Assembly: GCA_003222065.1 (NCBI GenBank)
Contig: QHUV01000527.1
Coordinates: 1-6,555 of the forward strand
Source: Gemmatimonadota bacterium
GTDB lineage: Bacteria; Gemmatimonadota; Gemmatimonadetes; Gemmatimonadales; Gemmatimonadaceae
DNA: 6,555 bases
Reading direction: 5' to 3'
The notes below the pieces were generated by a model that searched no databases, was not told where the DNA came from, and saw nothing but the letters and a program-made list of their open reading frames with translations. The translations under genes and the position numbers were made by a program. This document shows positions 1 through 5,133 of the stretch, piece after piece (within the stretch, counting starts at the first letter, position 1; the number at the start of each line of letters is the position of its first letter).

Positions 1-2
1 TA

Positions 3-182
3 CTGGGCGTAGTGAGAAATCGTGTCAAACCCGAAGCGATGGACTCGATGGGCGCTCCGGAGATCGGCCTCTGGCGCGGACAGCTGATGTTGCCGACCTT
101 CGCGGCACCGGCATACGAGCGACCACTGGTGGGTGCATCCGCCATTCGCGACTGGTGCAAGCGTTGGCGGCAGCGAGATTAG
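3..182 (+). CDS. C-terminal 59 codons of an unrecognised protein (5' end outside window)
   Basis: The frame is open from the window edge to a TAG at 180-182. It reads from LGVVRNRVKPEAMDSMG to a basic, tryptophan-containing end, DWCKRWRQRD. Third codon positions favour G or C, as in the genes that follow, which supports real coding. I do not recognise the family. It does not look like the end of GvpN, GvpG or another gas vesicle protein I know. It ends 39 bases before the first gvp gene on the same strand, so it could be an earlier operon member. Another frame (frame 2) is also open here but gives an arginine-rich, low-complexity translation and is the less likely one. Confidence 0.55.
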   Translation: MGVVRNRVKPEAMDSMGAPEIGLWRGQLMLPTFAAPAYERPLVGASAIRDWCKRWRQRD

Positions 183-221
183 CTGTAGTCGGCGTTCGTC
201 CATTCTTCCGACTCGAAGTCG

Positions 222-1049
222 ATGGCAGAGTCTACCGACATCTGGTACCTCTACGGCGTCGTACCCGCGACGTTCGAGATGGCGCACGCCCCCGAGGGAG
301 TGGACGACCTGGCTGTTGAACGCTGCGTTGACGGAAGCGTCGCCGCGTTGTTTTCTCGACTGGACGGCGAACGCTATGCGCCGGCAGCCATCGAGCGTGG
401 GACCGAGGATGTGGAGTGGCTCGCACCTCGTGCCGTCGCGCATGATCGAGTCCTCACGTGGGCGAGCGACAAAGGGGCCGTCGTGCCGTTGCCGATCTTT
501 TCGCTGTTCAGCGGTGAAGCGGCTGCGAGAGCGATGTTGCGCGAGCGGCGCGATCAGCTCGACGCCGCCTTACGCCGGGCAGCGACAGGACGCGAGTATG
601 CGTTGCGTATCTATCGCATCGATTCCGAGCTTGGTGCCGTTGCGACGGAGCTCAGCCCGAAGCTTGCGCAGTTGCAAGAAGCGGCGTCGGCGGCAAATCC
701 GGGCCAGCGTTATCTGCTCGAGCGCAAGCTTGACGCGGAACGCAAAAGCGAGTTGCACTTGATCGGTGCGCGAATAGCGCGCGATGTCGTTGACACGTTA
801 CGGCCGTACGCTATCGAGATAGTGGAGAGTCGTGTCGCGACGCGCACTCAGCGCGGCGGGTCCGACGCCGCGCTTATTCTCGATGCCGCTTTTCTCATCG
901 AGTCCGGTGGACTACTGCGTTTCCAACGTGAGCTCACGGACATCGTCGCACGACACAACTCGCGCGGCTTTCGCTTCGATTTCACAGGGCCGTGGCCACT
1001 CTACCACTTCGTGCGGGATGACGAGGGACACGTAGCTGATGACGCCTAA
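222..1049 (+). CDS. gvpF: Gas vesicle protein GvpF/GvpL family, first copy
   Basis: This 275-residue protein belongs to the GvpF/GvpL family, accessory proteins that bind GvpA and help start gas vesicle assembly in the cytoplasm. Seen in the sequence: an N-terminal strand IWYLYGVV (residues 7-14); VVPLPIFSLFS (87-97), matching the family's 'PlrFGtvf' region; GREYALRIYR (123-132); a helical stretch around RYLLERKLD (163-171); and a C-terminal FDFTGPWPLYHFV (252-264), the family's hallmark GPWPPY-like motif. The length is at the upper end of the usual 210-280. The ATG at 222 is chosen because it places the conserved YLYGVV strand a few residues from the N terminus; no clear ribosome binding site precedes it. 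Its last 11 bases overlap the next gene. F and L cannot be told apart reliably, so the symbol is tentative. Confidence 0.93.
   Translation: MAESTDIWYLYGVVPATFEMAHAPEGVDDLAVERCVDGSVAALFSRLDGERYAPAAIERGTEDVEWLAPRAVAHDRVLTWASDKGAVVPLPIFSLFSGEAAARAMLRERRDQLDAALRRAATGREYALRIYRIDSELGAVATELSPKLAQLQEAASAANPGQRYLLERKLDAERKSELHLIGARIARDVVDTLRPYAIEIVESRVATRTQRGGSDAALILDAAFLIESGGLLRFQRELTDIVARHNSRGFRFDFTGPWPLYHFVRDDEGHVADDA
1023..1027 (+). promoter_or_regulatory. Ribosome binding site of the gvpS-like gene
   Basis: GAGGG lies 11 bases before the ATG at 1039, inside the end of the upstream gvpF/L gene. It is one of the few clear Shine-Dalgarno sequences in this operon and supports the ATG at 1039, which overlaps the upstream stop codon region. 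Confidence 0.55.
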
Positions 1050-1293
1050 CGCGGACACGTTCGACACCGATGATGCGACTGACCGAAGGTTAGTGCTCGG
1101 CGACCTGGTCAATCGCGTGCTCGACAAGGGAGTCGTGATCTCGGGTCAGGTGATGATCTCTATCGCCGACGTCGACCTTGTGTCGCTGGACTTGCGGCTC
1201 ATTCTCACGTCTGTGCAGACCGTCTTGGAGCGTTCGGACTCCACGCAGCATGGCGACGTACCTCTATTGCGTTCTGGCTCCGCCGAACCCTGA
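1039..1293 (+). CDS. gvpS: GvpA-superfamily minor gas vesicle protein, GvpS/GvpM-like
   Basis: This 84-residue protein carries the GvpA fold signature (Pfam family Gas_vesicle). LGDLVNRVLDKGVVI (residues 20-34) is the first helix and turn. GQVMISIADVDLVSLDLR (36-53) is the beta-hairpin, and LILTSVQTVLE (54-64) is the second helix. It lacks the [10 protein letters not shown] hairpin and KYAEAVG end of the shell protein, and its ISIADVDLV hairpin resembles the GvpS/GvpM minor proteins, which are thought to act in vesicle nucleation. Its place after a GvpF/L gene and before gvpK matches the L-S-K order of Bacillus megaterium. The last 20 residues are polar, lack the fold, and are encoded mostly in the 44-base overlap with the next gene. 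The S assignment rests on resemblance and position. Confidence 0.85.
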   Translation: MTPNADTFDTDDATDRRLVLGDLVNRVLDKGVVISGQVMISIADVDLVSLDLRLILTSVQTVLERSDSTQHGDVPLLRSGSAEP

Positions 1294-1915
1294 GGCCATT
1301 CCCGCTGGGCTGACGGGGATATCCGGGTCACCGGTGCGTGTGCTCGTGCCGGCGGCCACAACGCACATGGAAGTCTGGGTGGCAACGATCGACGATGCCG
1401 CCCTGCGCGTGAGTGGAGAGGCGCTCGCCAGGCAGGCGCTGCTGCATAACGATGTCGTCGACGCGGCGCTCGCCACGGGGCGAACGCCGCTCCCGGCGCG
1501 CTTCGGCTCACGCTTTGATGACGACGCGACGTGCATCGCCGACGTCGCGCGGCGCTCCTCCGTCTTGTCGGCGATTCTCGATCGAGTGGCGGGCGCGGTC
1601 GAGATGTCCGTGTTGATCGTGCCAACGGGAGACTTTTTGGAGTCAATCGCGCCAATCGCCAAGCCCGAGCGCCATGAGGCCGCGGCGGGCCGGCGCTATC
1701 TCGAAGTCGTGCGTGACCGGACCCGTCAGGCGGAAGACCGTCGACAAGCAGCCGAGTCGGAGGCGGAGCGCGTAGCGAAGGCACTGAGCGGTATTGTGAG
1801 CGGCGAATCACGAAGTTTCAGGGCCATTGGGGTCATGTCGGTCGCCCATTTGGTTCCTTTTGAGAGAGTTGAGATTTATCGGGACGCCTGGTATTGCCTC
1901 AGGCCGTGGCGCTAG
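1250..1915 (+). CDS. gvpL: Gas vesicle protein GvpF/GvpL family, second copy with short C terminus
   Basis: This 221-residue GvpF/GvpL-family protein starts at the ATG at 1250, because MATYLYCVLAPP then places the conserved YLY strand at the N terminus. An upstream in-frame ATG (1178) would add 24 residues of cysteine/arginine-rich sequence that is really the gvpS gene read in another frame. Diagnostic parts: HNDVVDAALATGRTPLPARFG (residues 66-86, the family's conserved 'pvRFG' segment), RRYLE (148-152) leading into a charged helix to about 178, and AHLVPFERVEIYRDA (199-213). The protein ends eight residues later, without the GPWPPY-like motif that closes the first copy. It overlaps gvpS by 44 bases and the presumed gvpK start by 22. 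It probably acts with the first copy and GvpA in assembly. The F/L labels are interchangeable. Confidence 0.88.
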   Translation: MATYLYCVLAPPNPEAIPAGLTGISGSPVRVLVPAATTHMEVWVATIDDAALRVSGEALARQALLHNDVVDAALATGRTPLPARFGSRFDDDATCIADVARRSSVLSAILDRVAGAVEMSVLIVPTGDFLESIAPIAKPERHEAAAGRRYLEVVRDRTRQAEDRRQAAESEAERVAKALSGIVSGESRSFRAIGVMSVAHLVPFERVEIYRDAWYCLRPWR

Positions 1916-2199
1916 ATGCGCTTGCTCGCGCGTTACCCGATCGCATTAACGCCGATCCCGAGCATGTCGAAAACGGTCTTGCGCGACTCGTGCTAACCGT
2001 GATAGAACTGCTGCGGGAAATTCTGGAGCATCAAGCCATTCGTCGAATGGATGGCGGTACGTTGTCGGATGAGCAGATTGAGCGACTCGGGCTCGCGCTT
2101 CTGAAGCTGAGCGAACGAATGGACGAGCTCAAAGCGACATTCGGGCTTACCGACGAGGATCTCAATATCGACCTGGGTCCACTGGGCCGATTACGCTGA
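1894..2199 (+). CDS. gvpK: Gas vesicle protein GvpK
   Basis: This is a 101-residue GvpK, a small, mainly helical accessory protein needed for gas vesicle formation in several organisms. Family features seen: RINADPEHVENGLARLVLT (residues 17-35), IELLREILEHQAIRRMDGG (37-55), ERLGLALLKL (63-72) and the very conserved end FGLTDEDLNIDLGPLGRL (83-100). The start is probably the TTG at 1894, preceded by GGGAC at a 9-base gap. A GTG at 1906 is the alternative and would shorten it by four residues. No in-frame ATG lies before the conserved region. Length is near the lower end for the family because only about 16 residues precede RINADPE. The start overlaps the second gvpF/L gene, so translation is probably coupled. 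Confidence 0.93.
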   Translation: MPQAVALDALARALPDRINADPEHVENGLARLVLTVIELLREILEHQAIRRMDGGTLSDEQIERLGLALLKLSERMDELKATFGLTDEDLNIDLGPLGRLR

Positions 2200-2291
2200 T
2201 GACGAGAAGGCCGCGCGGCCAATCGGGGCGCGCTCATCTCGACCGCTGGGAACGCGTTCACGAGGATCGACTGATTGCCGGAGCTCGTTAA
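2199..2291 (+). CDS. Possible 30-residue ORF coupled to gvpK stop
   Basis: An ATG at 2199 overlaps the gvpK TGA in an ATGA arrangement and opens 30 codons ending at TAA 2289-2291. The ORF begins MTRRPRGQSG and continues HLDRWERVHEDRLIAGAR, running 17 bases into gvpJ. I recognise no family. The arrangement is what a translationally coupled gene looks like, but a frame this short arises easily by chance. It may only serve to carry ribosomes across the 75-base gap to the gvpJ TTG start. Confidence 0.2.
   Translation: MTRRPRGQSGRAHLDRWERVHEDRLIAGAR
2209..2220. repeat. Perfect 12-base palindrome between gvpK and gvpJ
   Basis: GGCCGCGCGGCC is its own reverse complement and lies just after the gvpK stop. 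It has no loop and no T-run follows, so it is not a standard terminator. It could be a protein binding site, a short RNA structure, or a product of base composition. Confidence 0.4.
2262..2267 (+). promoter_or_regulatory. Ribosome binding site fixing the gvpJ TTG start
   Basis: GAGGAT lies 7 bases before the TTG at 2275. An in-frame TGA occupies 2272-2274, directly before that TTG, so no longer protein is possible in this frame. The two facts together make the TTG the best start. Confidence 0.6.
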
Positions 2292-2592
2292 TCCATCTCG
2301 CTCGCACGGCCTGGTCGACATTCTCGACCGCATCCTGGATAAGGGTTTAGTCGTGGCCGGCGACATAAAAATCAATCTTGCCAACGTCGAGCTGCTGACA
2401 ATTCAGGTGAGGCTCCTCGTTTGCTCAATTGACAAAGCCGAGGAGATTGGCCTGAACTGGTGGCGCAACGATGCACGCCTCAGCTCGGGTTCGCCTTATG
2501 CTGGCTTAAAACCCGGTCAGCTCGAGGAACGTCTCGACCGAATCGAACGGACGTTAGACGGGCTCACGAAAAAACGAGGGACGAAAGGATAA
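2275..2592 (+). CDS. gvpJ: GvpA-superfamily minor gas vesicle protein, GvpJ-like
   Basis: This 105-residue protein has the GvpA fold followed by a helical tail. LVDILDRILDKGLVVAGDI (residues 13-31) and INLANVELLTIQVRLLVCS (33-51) form helix, hairpin and second helix. DKAEEIGLNWWRNDARLSS (53-71) closely matches the 'DKAKEMGINWW' segment of cyanobacterial GvpJ. Residues 83-98 (LEERLDRIERTLDGL core) look like a short coiled coil, also as in GvpJ. GvpJ is a minor, assembly-related paralogue of the shell protein, probably acting at nucleation or the tips. The start is TTG, with a good ribosome binding site and a stop codon just upstream. It follows gvpK after 75 bases, matching the K-J order in Bacillus megaterium. 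GvpS is the nearest alternative name. Confidence 0.9.
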   Translation: MPELVNPSRSHGLVDILDRILDKGLVVAGDIKINLANVELLTIQVRLLVCSIDKAEEIGLNWWRNDARLSSGSPYAGLKPGQLEERLDRIERTLDGLTKKRGTKG

Positions 2593-2680
2593 TTCTTGGC
2601 GGAATGTGCACCGCCTCTTGTCGCTGGATCATTGCTGCTGCACTGCCTGATCCCTTCACTAGCCTCTAATCCTCTCCGCC
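2593..2680 (+). other. 88-base leader between gvpJ and gvpA, no clear signals
   Basis: This is the largest gap inside the gvp block and precedes the shell gene, which usually needs the strongest expression. The bases just before the gvpA ATG are pyrimidine-rich (CTCTAATCCTCTCCGCC), with no Shine-Dalgarno sequence. TTGCTG at 2632-2637 and TAGCCT at 2660-2665 are too far apart (22 bases) for a convincing sigma-70 promoter. No terminator hairpin was seen. Confidence 0.3.
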
Positions 2681-2983
2681 ATGGCCGTCGAACGCACGCC
2701 AAGTGGCAGTTCACTCATCGATGTTCTCGACCGTGTCTTGGACAAGGGCATCGTCATCGACGCATGGGTACGCGTCTCTCTCGTTGGCATTGACCTCGTA
2801 ACGGTGGAGGCACGAATCGTCGTCGCGTCCATCGATACGTACTTGAAGTATTCGGAAGCGGTGGGCATCACAGGCCCGGTCTCGCGTCCTCGCGAACTCG
2901 GAGCGGGCGAGTTGTCAGAGCTCGAGCGCGTGCAGCGCGAGAATGTGGAGCTGAGACGTCGACTTGAGCAGCAAAACGCGTGA
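2681..2983 (+). CDS. gvpA: Gas vesicle structural protein GvpA, with extended C-terminal tail
   Basis: This 100-residue protein is the shell-type GvpA, which packs into the ribs of the gas-permeable wall. [19 protein letters not shown] (residues 12-30), [19 protein letters not shown] (31-49) and [15 protein letters not shown] (50-64) match the canonical helix-hairpin-helix almost residue for residue. Shell GvpA is usually about 70-90 residues. Here about 35 extra residues follow, with a proline-containing linker and then a charged, leucine-spaced segment, [19 protein letters not shown] (77-95), that looks like a short coiled coil. Such tails are more typical of GvpJ-type paralogues. The ATG at 2681 fits the family start but has no Shine-Dalgarno sequence. 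Its last 20 bases overlap the sensor kinase that follows. A GvpJ-like minor protein with an unusually GvpA-like core is the alternative. Confidence 0.92.
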   Translation: MAVERTPSGSSLIDVLDRVLDKGIVIDAWVRVSLVGIDLVTVEARIVVASIDTYLKYSEAVGITGPVSRPRELGAGELSELERVQRENVELRRRLEQQNA

Positions 2984-3283
2984 CCTTGAAGGGCTGGTAG
3001 ACGCAGGGCAACTAAGCGACCACGCCGTTGCTGGCGTGCTGTCGGCGCTCGCCGAAGCGCCGGATTTCAGCTCCGCGGCGTCGTTCCTGCTCGCGCAGGT
3101 GCTCGACCTCGCGGACGCCGAGCGTGGCCACATGCTGCGGCTGGATGCGGCGCAGGAGTCGCTGGTGTCGGTGGCGAGCGTTGGCTATGAGACCCCGCCG
3201 CGCGCGTTGATTTCGATCGGCGACCTGTCCAATCCGCTCGTGCTGTGCGCGCTCGCGCTAGTGCCGGTGACCGGCGGCGGACG

Positions 3284-3303
3284 TTCGAGCATTCGAGCAT
3301 TCG
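3284..3303 (+). repeat. 8-base tandem repeat, 2.5 copies, in the GAF-coding region
   Basis: TTCGAGCA occurs twice in direct succession and is followed by TTCG. The unit is not a multiple of three, so gain or loss of one copy would shift the frame of the kinase. The region (about residues 107-114) is a poorly conserved part of the GAF-like domain. Confidence 0.6.
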
Positions 3304-4542
3304 TATCGATGGCGCGCTGGACGGCGCTCCCAATGCCCCAGGCGCGCCTGCGCGGTACGCTTCCGGTGATGCCCTTGCCGCACGCACAAGAGCTCCTTGG
3401 CGAGGGCGAGGTTCGGTTTCTGACGGCGGTCGAGCGGCGATTGGCGAGCGCGCCGGGTGGCGTGATTGTCGTCGAGGGTGCCGTGCCGGAACGCGTCATC
3501 GGCTCGGTGACGACACTCGTTATGCTCGCTGGTCCAATCATCGCGCGACTCGCGTCACTGCAGGAGTCTCGCGACTCGATCGATCGCCTCACACAGCAAC
3601 GGGACCGTCTGACATTGATGGTCGACTCGCTGCCGGATCCTGTCGTCATCACCAACGCGACAAACGACATCATCGCGCAGAATTCGCGTGCTGAGCGTTT
3701 GCTCAACGGAAAGGAAGGCGACTCCAGCGGCCGGCGGCGAGCGATCGAGTTGAACAATCTGCTCTTCACATCGTTCCTGGCCAAAGCGGTGATGATGGGC
3801 AGTCCCACGAGCGGACCGCGCGAATTGAATCTCGTCGACCCCGACGAGGGAAACGACCTCCTCTTCGAAGTGCTTGCGCACCCCTTGAGCGAACGCGTCG
3901 GACCGGACGACGCCGTGCTCTCCGTGTTGCGGGACGTCACGGACCTTCGGCGAGCGGCGAATGAGCTCGAGCGGCAAGTGCAACGCGTGCGACTCGCCGA
4001 GATGAAGGCGTCGTCGGAACGCGATCGCCTGAATCTCATCCTCGAGAATGTCGCCGATCCGATTCTCGTAACGGACGAGCGGGCGAACATCATCCTGATG
4101 AACGATCAGGCGGAGCAGCTGTTCCAGGCGAGTGAGATTCAACAACGAAACCGGCGGCAGATCCAAGCCGTCCGCGGCAACGACACGAAGTTCACGTCGT
4201 TCATCTCGGAGTTCGCGCTGCTCGACACACGGGCGCGCCGCGAGCGCATGGCGCTCGTGCACCCGGCGAATGGCAATCAATTGCCCGTCGAGGTCGTGTC
4301 GGGCAAGATCATGAACGAGCGGGGTGAGCCGATCGCCATCGTGTCAGTGCTGCACGATCTCACGAAGGAGGTCGAGATCGAGCGGTTGTACGAGACGCTC
4401 AAGACACTCAACAGTGAGCTCGAGGAGCGGATCAGGGCGGCGACAGCCGACCTGGCCGAACAAAACGCCCGTCTGCAGTGGCAGTCGCAGGAAGTGGAGC
4501 GCGCCAATCGGTTGAAGTCCGAGTTTCTCGCCAGCATGTCGC

Positions 4543-5040
4543 ATGAAGTTGCGCGACGTCGTCGCCGAGGTCTCCCAGCAGATCGAGCCGATGGTTCGGA
4601 AGAAAGCACTGGAATTCGTCGTCGACATCAGCACGGAGTGTCCCCCGCTCCACACGGATCGCACGAAGGTGCGTCAAGTCCTGCTCAATCTGTTGTCGAA
4701 TGCCGTAAAGTTTACGAACCGCGGACGCGTGGCCGTCGTCGCTCGCTGCGACGACGCGAGGGACGGCGTGCGCATCGACGTCGTCGATACGGGTATCGGC
4801 ATCCGAGAAAAGGATCTGCAAGCCATTTGGGAGGACTTTCGACAGGTCGATCAATCGCGGACGCGCGAATTCGGCGGCACGGGACTCGGTCTGAGTATCA
4901 CGCGAAAGCTGCTCGACCGTCTCGGCGGCACCGTCAGCGTTCGCAGTCAGTATGGCGAAGGCAGCGTCTTTTCTGTGCTGCTTCCCCAGCGAACGCCCCA
5001 TGGGGCGAGCGAGGAAATCGCGGCGGCACGATCGGGCTGA
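4543..5040 (+). CDS. HATPase_c part of the broken kinase, possibly translated alone
   Basis: This 165-codon frame encodes a full histidine kinase ATP-binding domain. Seen are the N box QVLLNLLSNAVKF (residues 45-57, Asn49 and Asn53), the G1 box DTGIG (82-86), the F box around WEDFRQVD (96-103) and the G2 box GGTGLGLSI (111-119), ending in GSVFSVLLPQ. It begins MKLRDVVAEVSQQIEP, the usual linker after HisKA. Its ATG shares bases with the His527 codon of the other frame (C-ATG) and has no ribosome binding site, so separate translation is doubtful. Most likely it is the detached C-terminal half of the 2964 kinase. If it were made, it would bind ATP but lack a dimerisation domain and a phosphoacceptor. 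Confidence 0.6.
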   Translation: MKLRDVVAEVSQQIEPMVRKKALEFVVDISTECPPLHTDRTKVRQVLLNLLSNAVKFTNRGRVAVVARCDDARDGVRIDVVDTGIGIREKDLQAIWEDFRQVDQSRTREFGGTGLGLSITRKLLDRLGGTVSVRSQYGEGSVFSVLLPQRTPHGASEEIAAARSG

Positions 5041-5133
5041 CGACGGCCCTGACAGTTTGCTGACAGGTATCGAGAAGACGCCGCCGCATATTTCGACGGC
5101 GACGCCAGTGTCGCTCCCGTCCGCGATATTCGG
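5041..5133 (+). other. Gap between the two kinases with an imperfect hairpin
   Basis: An inverted repeat lies at 5079-5101: CGCCGCCG, a 7-base loop CATATTT, then CGACGGCG, giving an 8-pair stem with one mismatch. No T-run follows, so intrinsic termination is unconvincing. CTGACA at 5060-5065 and CATATT at 5087-5092 look like promoter boxes but are 21 bases apart. I make no firm promoter call. Confidence 0.25.

Larger units (their letters stand above)
2964..5040 (+). pseudogene. Soluble GAF-PAS-PAS sensor histidine kinase, broken in the HisKA domain
   Basis: The first frame starts at TTG 2964 (GGAG at 2947-2950; in-frame stop at 2952) and reads through a GAF-like domain (residues about 20-200), a first PAS (about 213-328; SLPDPVVITNATNDIIAQN), a helix, a second PAS (about 353-470; ILENVADPILVTDERANIIL), a coiled coil (470-515) and then KSEFLASMSHE with the phosphoacceptor His527. 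After Glu528 this frame turns arginine-rich and meaningless until TGA 5061-5063. The ATPase domain continues in another frame from 4543. A kinase of this type should have LRTPLN and about 60-75 more HisKA residues between these parts. They are absent, so the break is a deletion of roughly 200 bases, not a single-base slip. There are no membrane segments, so it was a cytoplasmic sensor. It overlaps gvpA by 20 bases, implying shared transcription. Confidence 0.85.

Noticed and set aside
133..762. Forward open frame of 209 codons overlapping the first gvpF/L gene
   Set aside because: The translation is arginine/serine-rich without family features, while the overlapping frame is unmistakably GvpF/GvpL.
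2595..2612. Sigma-54-like GG...GC spacing (CGGAATGTGCACCGC) before gvpA
   Set aside because: Only the GG and GC pairs fit the spacing; the remaining TGGCAC/TTGC bases do not match.
2275..2983. Nucleotide similarity between the gvpJ and gvpA starts as a DNA repeat
   Set aside because: The similarity reflects shared ancestry of the protein fold (LDRxLDKG) with many differences, not a recent repeat.
3185..4093. Long reverse-strand open frame of about 300 codons opposite the kinase
   Set aside because: It is serine/arginine-rich with no recognisable domain and lies opposite clear GAF and PAS coding sequence; typical of the antisense frame of a GC-rich gene.
4535..4560. Programmed ribosomal frameshift joining the two kinase halves
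   Set aside because: No slippery sequence is visible, and a frameshift could not restore the missing HisKA residues.
4552..5063. Continuation of the kinase in its first frame to the TGA at 5061-5063
   Set aside because: After the histidine the translation is arginine-rich nonsense, and the overlapping frame has all ATPase motifs; it is not a novel C-terminal domain.
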